Positions 1 to 9,670 of a stretch of DNA of 11,617 bases are shown here, piece after piece (position 1 is the stretch's first letter; the number at the start of each line of letters is the position of its first letter). The notes under the pieces were generated by a model that saw only the letters and a program-made list of their open reading frames with translations, made no database searches and had not been told where the DNA came from. This stretch comes from Xylaria sp. FL1777 (taxonomy: Eukaryota > Ascomycota > Sordariomycetes > Xylariales > Xylariaceae). The position numbers and the translations under genes were made by a program. The stretch covers positions 1 to 11,617 of the forward strand of contig MU401042.1 of NCBI GenBank assembly GCA_022578965.1, in the 5' to 3' direction.

Positions 1-216
1 AAAAAAAAAAATAAAAAACTGCTATATAAACAGTATATAAACTATATAAATATATAGTTATGCTATAAAAACTATAAAATATATTAGCTAGCTTTTAACA
101 CATAATAATAATAATTCTATAAAAGTTTTTAAATAAGTTTATATTTATTTACTTAAATAATATTTTAATTTACTTTAAAACACTAAAAAAACACAAAAAA
201 CATATAACTTATTTTA
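1..216. other. Gene-free AT-rich sequence
   Basis: Almost pure A/T with a poly-A run at the window edge, a short taa microsatellite near 104-117 and no open frame worth noting. It ends at the TTA that directly precedes the left TIR of MITE-A. No regulatory site could be recognised. Confidence 0.7.
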
Positions 217-348
217 GGTGCTTTAAACTAAAAATATAAAACAGCGGGCTACGCTTGCTGCAAACTATAATTTACCCCCTTTAAGGGCCCGTGCAAATAT
301 ATCTGTAGGTTTAAGGCCTACGTTTTATATATTTTAGTCTAAAGCACC
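217..348. mobile_element. MITE-like element A (132 bp, TIRs)
   Basis: A short non-coding element bounded by inverted repeats. The left end (217-242) begins GGTGCTTTAAACTAAAA. The right end (322-348), read on the minus strand, begins GGTGCTTTAGACTAAAA. The arms agree over about 26 bases with one transition and one single-base indel. The interior holds smaller palindromes: GTAGG at 305-309 pairs with CCTAC at 317-321, and there is a CCC-TTTAA-GGG core near 280. GC content is about 38% by hand count, far above the flanks, so the element seems to have escaped RIP, as expected for something this short. Nothing inside is coding, so it would need a transposase supplied elsewhere. The left flank is TTA; the right end is followed by C then TTA, so the target duplication is unclear (TA or TTA). 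The TIR fits a TA- or TWA-duplicating cut-and-paste superfamily, but I do not recognise the family. Confidence 0.72.
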
Positions 349-2128
349 CTTATTAATTTTCAAGCTAAGGTTTACTTTACATACGTATGTATACTACTTA
401 TACTTATAGATTATTTGTTAATAAAACTTAAAAAAAACAATTATAACATTACTTAAGGCTTTTTATAGTAATGCTTATATTTAGCGCTAACTTTATAATT
501 AAAATACTTTATTATATTATAATGTTTTAAGCTTAAACAGTTAAAAGTTAAGCTTTATTTGTTAATTTATTAACTAGTGTTATTTTTTTACTTTATTATA
601 AAACTGCAAACTTTTAATAATTTTAGCTTTAGCTTAATTAATAGTTGCTTTTTAAAAAAACTAATAGCTTTAGAACTTTTAGAATTTATTAAAGAACTTA
701 GCAAACTAAATAAACTAACTAATAACGTAGTATTAAAGCATTTATTTAATAACTATATTTAGTATTTTATATAGCATATTTTGCTGCAATTAAAACATAA
801 TTAATAGCGCATATTAAAATATAACTTTATATAAGCTATTACTAGTGCTATTTTAAATTATTATTAATTTAACAAATTATATAAGCTTAAGCTTAAAGCT
901 AAACAAGTTAAGTTAATTTAGCGTATAGTATTTTGTTATAATAACATTATACTAGTAGCTTAAACTAGTTATAAAAAAAGCATTATGTTATAAACTGTTT
1001 TAGTTATTATGCAAAGTATAATAACTTTGCAGTTATGCTTATTAAAATAATTAAAACATAATTAGTTTAACTTAATTGCTTAAATTTTTAATATTTGTTT
1101 ATTATTAATAATAAATAATATAACAAAGGTTAATTAGTACTACATAAATAGTTATAAAAGTATATTTTTACTATTTAATAAAATAATATTATATAAGCTA
1201 AGTTAGCTTTAAAACGCTTTATATATGTTATTTTTAGGCTTAAATAAGCTATTTAAAAACATTTTATTAACTTGTTTTATAACTTTTTGTTTAACTAAAA
1301 AATTATATTTATAGCTATTAATAAGCTTTATATAGTTTATTAATAAAAAGATTTCCGGATTATATACTTTAATATATATTATATAAAAGCGTTAGTTCTA
1401 TAAAATATATTATAGTTTAGCTATATTGCTATATTAAGCTTAAACGCCTAAAAGTTTATATTGCTTAAAGCTAGATTTTAATAGTAAAGTACTTATTTAA
1501 AAAAACTGCAATTTATTTGTGCTTTAATTAATTAGCTTAATATATTTTTTGTTATTTATTTTATAGAAAAAAGTATTATTATAAAAAATTACTAGCGATT
1601 AAGTTTTTTAATTAGCAAAACATAGCGTAATATAGCATACTTAATTCTTAAAACTATTATTTTTATAAATAGCAAAAAAAAGCTTATTGCTATACGCTAT
1701 TTTTTAATAATATAGCTTTAAAAATTAAAGTTTATTTTAACTAAAGTAAAACGCTTTATTTAAAAATATAATGCAAATATACGTTTTAATAATTAATAGC
1801 AGTTATATAACAAGTTTATAAAGCTAAACTTTTTTTATTAAATTATATTTGTTATTATAGCTTTTAAAATAAAAATAAATATTTATAACATAACGCGTAT
1901 TGTTTAGTTTAGCTTTATTGCTTCTAAAGACTTTTTAAACCTATTATAAAAGTTTAGCTAAGCTATTTAAAATAATATAACATAAAAAACAACATTTTTT
2001 TTTGTTTTTTATTAATATTTTGATTTATTAAAAGCGCAAAAAGTTAAGCTTTTTAAACTAAAGCGTAAAAAAAAGCTACTAAAAAACAATTAAAGTAATT
2101 TATGCTTTATAATAAACATAAGCAATAG
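349..2128. other. Gene-free RIP-type sequence
   Basis: About 1.8 kb with no supportable gene. The only open frame over 60 codons (577-762, + strand) is compositional: it is flanked by stops and encodes a low-complexity Leu/Lys/Phe/Asn string with no motif. The sequence is rich in ttaagctt and tagctt-type words on both strands, consistent with an old transposon mutated on both strands. I could not match it to any other part of the window or name an element family. Confidence 0.6.
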
Positions 2129-2782
2129 TATATTAAAAAGCTTAACGTTTAGTTATATGTAGTTTACCCTATTAAACTATTAATTAATTATAACTAATAA
2201 GCTTAAAAATAAAAATAGTTTAATAGTTAACTTTAAACTAAAATAATTTAAGCTAGTTAAGCTTGTTAAATAAACTAAAGCTAAACTAAAGTTTAAAAAT
2301 AAACTGCAAGCTATTTAGTTAAGCATATATAAGTTTATAAATATAAAATGCTTTAAAAAGTATACTTTATAGTTTTTATAGCAGCTAAATAATAAAAATA
2401 TTAAAAAGCAAAAAAATATATAATAAAAAGTATGCTATAACTTATATTATTATAACTTTAGCTAATTATTAAAGTTATTGCTAAAAATATGCTAGCAGTT
2501 TACGCTTTAAAAAAAAACTATTTTTTAGTTTTTATAACAAAAGCTTTAAAAATTTTACGTAAAACACTTTATAAACTTATATTAATACTTAAACTTTGCT
2601 ATTAATAGCATAGCAAAATATTTTATGCTAAAAAAAGTTTAATAATATATTGCTGCTATATTTAATAAAGTAATTAATATAAATACTATGTTTTTTTTAG
2701 TTTATAATGCTATAAAAATATTTAAATAAAATAAATAAAAAAAATATAGCTATGTTTTATATATTAAGCTTTTTATAATGTA

Positions 2783-2809
2783 TTAGCATGCTTTTAATAA
2801 GCATGCTAA
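2783..2809. repeat. Perfect 11-bp hairpin inside copy 1
   Basis: TTAGCATGCTT (2783-2793) and AAGCATGCTAA (2799-2809) are perfect inverted repeats around a 5-base loop. The equivalent site in copy 2 (about 10324-10350) keeps the same layout with one transition in the left arm (GCATAC for GCATGC), so the hairpin pre-dates the separation of the two copies. No function is shown; in such AT-rich DNA hairpins of this size can arise by chance, although the GCATGC cores make this one less likely than most. Confidence 0.5.
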
Positions 2810-2938
2810 GCATTTTATAAACAAGGCACAAATTAAAAATGCTACTAAAAATATACTTTGTTTAACCTTAAAATTAATACTAAAAATGCAAACAAAGCAG
2901 CAATTAAATATTTATTAAACGCTTAATATATAGTTAAG

Positions 2939-3157
2939 CTAATTAGCTTTACGCTTAGTAGCAGTTATAACTTCTGTTTTATTGTTTTTAATAAAACTAA
3001 CTATAGTTATATTACTTTTAAGTGCTTTTTTTATATATATAAATATATTACTAGCTATAGATTTACTAGTATAATTTAAACTATTAAAGCACAATAAAAA
3101 ATTACTAATAAATAGTAGTTCTAAAAAGCCAAAAAAAAAGCAAAAGAAGTAAAATAT
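2939..3157 (-). pseudogene. Degenerate frame in copy 1, counterpart of 10480-10698
   Basis: The minus-strand frame open in copy 2 is also free of stops here over 72 codons and ends at the same TAG. The first codon is ATA instead of ATG. Nearly all differences between the two translations come from transitions and many change the amino acid (A/I, N/S, F/S, F/L, I/T, K/E), so there is no sign of selection on the protein. Upstream, the A-run behind 3206-3222 is one base longer than the matching stretch in copy 2, which would shift the frame. Where copy 2 has TAG (10792-10794, minus strand), copy 1 has CAG (3252-3254), so at least that stop in copy 2 probably arose by C to T change. The function is unrecognised, and either strand could have been the coding one. 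Confidence 0.35.
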
Positions 3158-3271
3158 AGATAATACTTTGCGTTAATTTATATTTAGTTATAGTTTTTTA
3201 GTTTCTTTTTTTTTTTTTTTTTGCTTTTTTATAATTAAAAGTATATAACTGCTGTTTTTTATTACTTTTAA

Positions 3272-6079
3272 TAAATAGCTTATTTTTATTAGCTAAACTT
3301 AGTATGTTTTGCTATATCAAAACTTTAGTTAGTTAAACAACCTTAGTATTAAACTTATTAATTTTAATATTAGCAAATTATTGCTTTTTTTTTATTAATA
3401 GATTTAGCGCATTAAAAGGATTATATAACGTAATATAGCTATTAGTACGTTTTTTAGTATTGTTATTAATATATATTTTGCAAGCATATTTAATAATATT
3501 TCAGTTAATAAAAAAAAGAGTATGCTGCTTATTTTAATATATTTAAAAAAGCTGTTTTATACTACTATAAATTAAAGCAGTATAAAAGCTTATAATAGCT
3601 AATTAATTAAATATAACAGAAATATTTTGCATAAAGTTTTTGTTATTTTTTATATTAATTATAAAAGTACTATTAATATGCTTTAAAGCTAAATTAATAG
3701 CTTTTTATTTGCTTTTAGCTATAATATATTAAACAAAGCTTAATTATAGTATTTTTGTTGCAAGTTTTAGTTTTATAACATTAAAATAAAATAACTAAAC
3801 AAAATATAACATTTTTAGTTTATAATTACTAAACTTTTTTTTATAAAAAAAAATAAAAAAGTAAAAAATAATTTAACGTAGCATTTTATAGTTACTAAGC
3901 TAAACTATTATAGTTATTATAAGTAAATATTTTATAATATTTATATATTAACAATAGCTTTAAAACTTAATATTAATTAATTTGCTTTTGTTTTAAGTAT
4001 ATTTTTTTGTTTAATTTATATATTTTAACTATTAAAACTATAAAGCTGCAATTTTTTGCTTAAATAATATAAGATTTATGTTTTTTAATGCTGTTTAAAT
4101 ATAGTTTAATTAAACTTTATTAAGAAATAATATATTAAATTTAACTAAGTTATAAATTAAAAACGCTAAAATATAGGCATAAAACTTATTATGTAGTAAT
4201 AGCAAAGCTTAATAATACTAAACTTTATTTTTTTAATATGCTGCTTGCAGCTAAAAAATTATACGTTATATTTTATAAAAAGATTTTAAAAAGTCTAAAA
4301 AATTAGTTAAATAAAATTTAGCGCAATATAAAAAAAAGCTAGTATAAAAAGCATTTATTGTTTATAGTTATATATATTGCCTGCTTTTATTTAAGCAGCT
4401 ATTATAGCTTAAATAAAAAATGTAATTTTTTAATTTTTATGTATTATTACAAATTATTTATTATAGTTTTAATAATTTAAAATAGTACAAAATAAAGTAT
4501 TATAAACTTAATATACTTTAGATATTTTTTTTTTGTTTTTATAAATAGCAAAAGTTTGCAAAATATAGTTAACGTTATTTTGTAGTTGTGCAATATTTAA
4601 AAATAAAGCAAACCTTTTTAAATGTAATAATTTAAATAAAGAACAAACAGCATAAACTAATAAATAATTAGTTATTTTACTTATATAAGCTAAAGTTAGC
4701 ATTAAATAAAAAAAAAGCTATTTTTTTTTAAAAAAAGTAGTAATATGCTATTATAACTGCATAAATAAGTTAAGCATGTTTAAACTAGTAATTATAAAAT
4801 AATTAATTAAATTTTATATAATATTTTTATAACTTATGCTAAGATTTTAAATATTGTTTTTAAAGTTAAAATTATTATATATAAACATAACATTTAAATT
4901 ATAAGTAATACGCTTTAAGTTAAGCTATATATTTATTAATTTAAATATTAAAACATTAACTAATTAGCTGCTATATATATAACTTTATTTAGCTATTTTA
5001 TTTAGCTATTTTAAAACAAACTTATAGCTAATATATATTTTAAATTAAATAAAAGTATTAATTACTTAAGTTTATATTTTATTACTATAAAAGTAAATGC
5101 TAATAGATTGCTATAAAAAATTGCTTGTTAAAAATACATATGCACTTAATAATAAAGCTATAATTATATATGCTTTAGCAATATAAAAAAATAGCATATT
5201 AGCTTTAGTTATGTTATAAGATTTACGCTTAGTTTGTTAATTTGTAAAAATACCTAAGAAAAAAGCAGCAAAACGTAAAAATACGTTTTAAATTTAAAAC
5301 TAAAAAAAACAAAATAACTTTTTAATTTATTGCGTATTATAAACATTTTTAATTTAGTAAAGCTTTTTACTAAAAGCTTTAAATGCTTTAAAATTAAATT
5401 TAATAAAAGCTAATTATTTAAATAAAGTAAAAAGCTTGTTTTAAAATATAAAAATGTTAGTAATATTATAATTTGCATTATTTTTTTTAAATTTTATTTA
5501 AATACTAGCTTTTTAAAAACGCTATTAAACTTTAAGGTTTTTTAATATATTAACTATTTTGCGCATTTATAGCTTTAATTAGTTACTAGTTGCAGTTTGC
5601 AATAAAAGCTATCCTTTTAAAAACTAACAAAAATTATAGCCTTAATTATAATTATAATGCTAATACTTTTATATGTTTATTATAACTTATTACTAGCATA
5701 CAAAATTAAATTCTTTATTTAAGTTATTGCTTTTATAATTAAAATTATTTTTAAAGTTAAAAGCAATAAAAGTAGTATTAAAAAGGTTAATTAATTTAAA
5801 TATAAAAAGTAGCATAAACGCTAATATAATAAACTATATAAGCAAGCAAAGTAATCGCAAAAAAAACAATAGTAAAAAAAACAATATTTCGGTTAAAAAA
5901 TCCATAATATATAATATAACAAAAACTAAGCGTTAAAAAAATACGAAAAAAATATAACTATATATAAAATATAATAATTAATTAATTAAATATAACTTTA
6001 AACAGATTTAAAGTTGCTGCGTAAATAAATTACGGTTTGTTGTTTTTTAAATAAAAACGTAAGCAGAAAAATTAATATA
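3272..6079. other. Gene-free RIP-type sequence
   Basis: About 2.8 kb with stops in every frame and no gene I can support. The 64-codon minus-strand frame at 4508-4702 is a low-complexity Leu/Ile/Asn/Lys string of chance length. Short perfect hairpins occur (for example 4385-4396 with 4407-4418) at a density expected for this composition. The last 250 bases or so, from about 5820, are less eroded, with CG and TCC words reappearing. If 2129-3271 and 9671-10811 are LTRs, this stretch would be part of the internal region, but no protease, reverse transcriptase or integrase motif survives. Confidence 0.6.
5857..5886. repeat. 15-bp tandem duplication (2 units)
   Basis: GCAAAAAAAACAATA (5857-5871) is followed directly by GTAAAAAAAACAATA (5872-5886). 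The units differ by one C/T transition. Probably replication slippage on a poly-A tract; no function is implied. Confidence 0.75.
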
Positions 6080-6197
6080 GTTGCTTTAAACCAGAATTCC
6101 AAGTTTATATTAAAAGGGGTAAAAAAAGTTATGATTAGTAAAGAGGTAGTGTAGCTAAAGAAGTACAAACGCAAGGACCATTTTAGTTTAAAGCACC
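6080..6197. mobile_element. MITE-like element B (118 bp, TIRs, TA flanks)
   Basis: The left end, GTTGCTTTAAACCAGAAT from 6080, and the right end, which read on the minus strand from 6197 starts GGTGCTTTAAACTAAAAT, are inverted repeats of 18 bases with three mismatches, two of them transitions. TA lies directly outside both ends (6078-6079 and 6198-6199), matching a TA target duplication as made by Tc1/mariner/pogo-type elements. The right terminus plus flank (6181-6200) is the exact inverse of 214-233 at MITE-A. The interiors also share a TTAAA-GGGG-TAAA block in the same relative orientation, near 6110-6125 here and on the minus strand of MITE-A. GC content is visibly higher than in the flanks, and nothing is coding. 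I infer that both elements belong to one non-autonomous family that escaped RIP through short length. The family is not recognised. Confidence 0.68.
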
Positions 6198-8570
6198 TAA
6201 GATAATATATAACCTAAGTATTAAAAACACTTAAATAAGCAAAATTATAACTTAATACAAAAAAGTATATATAGCATATATAAAAGATTAACTTTTTAAA
6301 ATTTATAATTATTTTAAAACAAATATAAATTTAATAATTAAAAATTAATATAATATAAAACTAAAAAATATTTAACTTAACTATTATTATAAATATATAA
6401 CAAGCATTAAGACTTTTAAACTATATTTAAATATTAATTTAAAACTTTAGAAAAATAGCATTTTATTTTATAAAGTATATAAAGAAAAAATACAAAAAAA
6501 AATCTTTTTTAATTTTAAAAAAAGCTTAAAAAGCTTTTAAAAAACTAAAACTAAAAGTTACTTTTAACTTTATAGTTAAACTATTTAATTTATAAAAAAA
6601 AAAAAGCTAAAAACGAATGCTTTAAATAGTATAATTATAAAAGTTTTAAAATAATTAAAAAACAACAAAAAATAGCATTTAATAGCTTATTACTTTAAAG
6701 CATGACAAAATGTAGTATTATAATATTTTATATATAATAAAAAATTGCTTACAATTATTATAATAGTTAAAAAGTAAAAACTATTTTTTATAAAAACTAT
6801 AAAGCTAATTAAAATTTATTTAAATTATTAAAACTTAATAAAATTTATAACTATATAAAAAATTACTAAATAATATAAAAATTAAATAGTTTTTTTCTTT
6901 AAGTTTAACTTTAAAATATGTTATATTAAAAAAAAAAAAAACATTTAAGCAAACATATTTAGCTAATAAAGTTAAAAAAAATTTAAAGTTCTAAAAAAAA
7001 ACATTTAAATATTACATTCCTAAAAAAATAAAAGCTTAAAAGTTAAAGTTATACTTAAAAACCTTATAAATATATAGCTATAATAAATTTATAACTTAGA
7101 AAAGTTAACAAAACTACAAAAATATAAAAAATTAAAAAAAATAAGCTAATATATAAACATAAAGTTTACTTACTAAAATCTTTACAAAATAAATTTATTA
7201 AAAAGTTTTATAAATACTTATTATATAAACACTAAAAAGCAATAAAAATAGTTAAACAACTATAAAAAAAATACAATTTTTTAAAACTATAAAATATAAT
7301 TAACGCTATTATAAAAAAGTACAATATTTGCAATAAAGCTAAAATAGCTTAATATAAGCTTTATAAACTGCTATAACTTATATAAATACTTAAACAAACA
7401 TAATATATTATTGCTTAAAATTTTATTATAGTATTACTTTTATTAATTAATTTAGTTATAAAAGTATAATATAATAAAATATAAATTATTATTAATAAAT
7501 TTATTAAGTATGTTTACTTTTTACTATTTAAAAAAAATATAATAATTAAACAACTTATATATGCTTTTATATGCTAATATTTAAATAAATATAAGCTACT
7601 AAAAAAAATTATTTTAAACTAAAATAAATTGTTTACTTTTAAGTTTAAAACTAGTTTTTTTAAACTTATTAATATTAAACTAAAGTTTTTAATTACTTAT
7701 TACTTATAAACAAATAAACAAACAAAAAAACTAAACTAAATATTAAAACAATATTTATAAAGTTATATTAACTACTAATAAAACAATTAAGTAAAACTAT
7801 TATTAATAGCACAAATTTTATATAATATATTAATAAACAAAAATATAAACATATTTTTATATAAAGCTATTTATAAATAACAAACAACTATTAAAAAACA
7901 AGAAAAAATATTAATAAAAGTACTTGCTATTTTAACTATAATACCTTAAGCAAAAACTATTGTAATAAAAATTAAAACGCTATAAACTAAACTATAATTA
8001 TGTTTTTAGTTTTTATAATAATAAATATTAATATACTATAACAAAAAACAAACTAAAAAACTAACTTTTTAAAAAAAAACAAAGTTTATTTGCTATAATA
8101 AAAACAAAATATAAACATTAATATTTTTTAAATTAAAACAAAACAACTAAGCAATAAATTAAAATTTAAAAAACTTAGCTATTTTAAAATTAAAAAAGTT
8201 ATTTTATTTACTAACTATAAACTATTATTATTAAAAAATATGCAAATTTACTTTGTTTTTTATATTTTTTTACTAAAACTAGCATTTATTAAAACATTTA
8301 TTAAAACATAACTAAAAATAAAAACAAATTAAAACATTTATAAAGTTAAAAATATACTAAATTTTTATTAAAACAATAATAATATTAAATATTTTATTAA
8401 ATAAAAAAAATACTTATATGCTAATAATATTTAAAAACTTAAAAAACACTTAAAAACTACTAAAATAATTATAAACTAGTTTTACTATTAATATTTTAAC
8501 TAGCTAAAACTAAAAAAAAAAAATCAACTTTAAATAAAGCATTTAGCACGTTTTAATTAAACTTTAAAAA
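6198..8570. other. Gene-free block with strand-asymmetric composition
   Basis: About 2.4 kb without any gene and with A-rich, G-poor + strand sequence. By hand count between about 6200 and 8560 there are roughly 64 CpA but only 19 TpG on the + strand, although these are the same dinucleotide read on opposite strands. In 7681-7920 alone I count 21 C, 7 G and no TpG. Cytosines of the minus strand therefore look almost fully converted while those of the + strand were spared. The pattern begins right after MITE-B and fades near 8570, beyond which TpG again equals or exceeds CpA. Poly-A and poly-T runs are common; no repeat of more than about 20 bases was seen inside. Confidence 0.65.
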
Positions 8571-9536
8571 AATAACTAATAATAGCTATATTGCTTTAAT
8601 ATATTATTTTTACTTTTTAGCTATATAGCGCTTTTTTGCTTTAATTTACTTAAGCTTTTTTAAATTATTGACACTATAAGCTATAATAATAGCTATTTTT
8701 TTTTGCTATAATTTTTTTTGTTGCTTAAAACAGCAGATTTTTATATTTATTTTTTTATGTTTTTTTATTAGCAAGTTTAATTTATTTTTTAGCTTTTTGT
8801 GCTAAAAAATAAGCTGCTATATTTGCTTTAAAAACAAACTTCTAGCATTATAATTTGCTTGTTTAGCTAGAATATATTTAACACATTAATTAAAGTTAAA
8901 TTTTAACATTAAACATTTTATGTTATAATAATTGTAGTAAAAACATAATGCTATTTTAATTAATTTTAGTTTAATAAAAAAAAGCAAAGCAAAGTTTTAT
9001 TAAGCCTTTTGTTTAAAACACAATAAGCGAAATTTTTTAAAAACTTTACTAAACATAATAAGTATAAAAAACAAAAAACAAAAAATAAAAAAAGAAAACT
9101 TATAAAAAAAAAATACAGAATTATTAAAACAACAATTATAAAAAAAAAAAATAATGTTATAAAATAAGCTAACTAAGCTAATTAAAAGCTAAATATAAAA
9201 AAAGCATATATAAAAAAAGTTTTATTTATTAAAAAAATATATATTTAAACTATTATAAAGGTTTAATATATAAACTTAACAAACTTAAGCATTAAGTTTA
9301 TTAAGTTTTAAACTTAACAAACTTAAGCATTAAATTTATTAAGCTTTAAACTTAAAACAATATAGCGTTAAATCTATTAAAAAAAACAATATTTATAAAT
9401 TATTACTATTATTTCTTTTATTTATATAATTATATATTTTTTATATTTAGTTATTTATTTAGTTTTTAGCTTTTTAGCTATTAATTTCTTATAACTATTA
9501 AGCATTAATACATTTATTACTTTTAATTTTTTAAAA
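8571..9536. other. Gene-free RIP-type sequence with mixed strand bias
   Basis: T-rich with many TTGC words up to about 8940 (about 15 TpG against 10 CpA), then A-rich to about 9250, then the 38-bp tandem repeat. There is no supportable coding region. A 12-bp inverted repeat at 8782-8793 and 8801-8812 is within chance expectation for this composition. Confidence 0.6.
9272..9380. repeat. 38-bp tandem repeat, about 2.9 units
   Basis: Unit 1 (9272-9309) and unit 2 (9310-9347) both begin AAACTTAACAAACTTAAGCA and differ by two or three transitions. A third, degenerate unit (9348-9380) still matches at about 26 of 33 positions. Each intact unit holds a palindrome, AACTTAA-GCA-TTAAGTT in unit 1 (9283-9299), so the array could form repeated hairpins. 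It could be a minisatellite or the subterminal repeat of an eroded transposon; the sequence does not decide between them. Confidence 0.8.
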
Positions 9537-9670
9537 CTTTTATTAATGCATAATAGTAAAAGTACCTTAAAAACCTCCTTAACGAACTACTGTTAAAAAT
9601 CTTATTATTACTTATAAATTAAAACCCTAAAAGCAAACCTGTTATATTAATGTATAATAGGTCCGTTATA
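9537..9670. repeat. Less-mutated island with two related palindromes
   Basis: This stretch keeps words lost elsewhere (acctcc, aacgaac, accct, ggtccg). TATTAATGCATAATAG (9541-9556) recurs as TATTAATGTATAATAG (9645-9660), differing by one transition, with starts 104 bases apart. Each copy sits inside an imperfect palindrome: CTTTTA...TAAAAG at 9537-9562, and ACCTGTTATA...TATAATAGGT at 9637-9662 (one mismatch between arms). The second palindrome ends 8 bases before copy 2 of the dispersed repeat. This may be a remnant of another small palindromic element or of the target site into which copy 2 inserted. Confidence 0.45.

Larger units (their letters stand above)
2129..3271. repeat. Dispersed direct repeat, copy 1 (1.14 kb)
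   Basis: Aligns in the same orientation with 9671-10811 (offset 7540-7542) over its full length. Homology starts abruptly at tatattaaaaagctt and ends abruptly after attactttta. In the first 400 or so aligned bases I counted about 40 transitions against 3 transversions and one single-base gap, roughly 10% divergence. This is the substitution pattern of RIP acting separately on both copies. Copy 1 keeps somewhat more C and G, for example ACCCT at 2165-2169 where copy 2 has ATATT. Both ends are TA (2129-2130 and 3269-3270), compatible with LTR ends TG...CA after mutation, but no primer-binding site or polypurine tract is evident next to it. It may instead be a truncated copy of a longer element. 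Confidence 0.88.

Noticed and set aside
577..762. 61-codon open frame on the + strand
   Set aside because: Chance length for such AT-rich DNA; low-complexity Leu/Lys/Asn/Phe content, no motif, no supporting neighbour or ribosomal/promoter context.
4385..4418. 12-bp perfect hairpin (arms 4385-4396 and 4407-4418)
   Set aside because: A rough estimate gives several such hairpins by chance in 11.6 kb of this composition; no T-run or gene end to make it a terminator.
4508..4702. 64-codon open frame on the minus strand
   Set aside because: Low-complexity hydrophobic string with no motif, surrounded by stop-dense sequence; no homologous copy in the window to test conservation.
217..6197. A single 6-kb transposon bounded by the shared 20-base inverted termini
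   Set aside because: The similarity stops after 20 bases, and each terminus already has its own closer partner (322-348 and 6080-6097), so two short elements explain the data better.
8782..8812. 12-bp perfect hairpin (arms 8782-8793 and 8801-8812)
   Set aside because: Arms are almost all A/T and expected by chance; not conserved in any second copy.
9621..9632. CCCTAA word resembling a telomere repeat
   Set aside because: Occurs once only, not in tandem.
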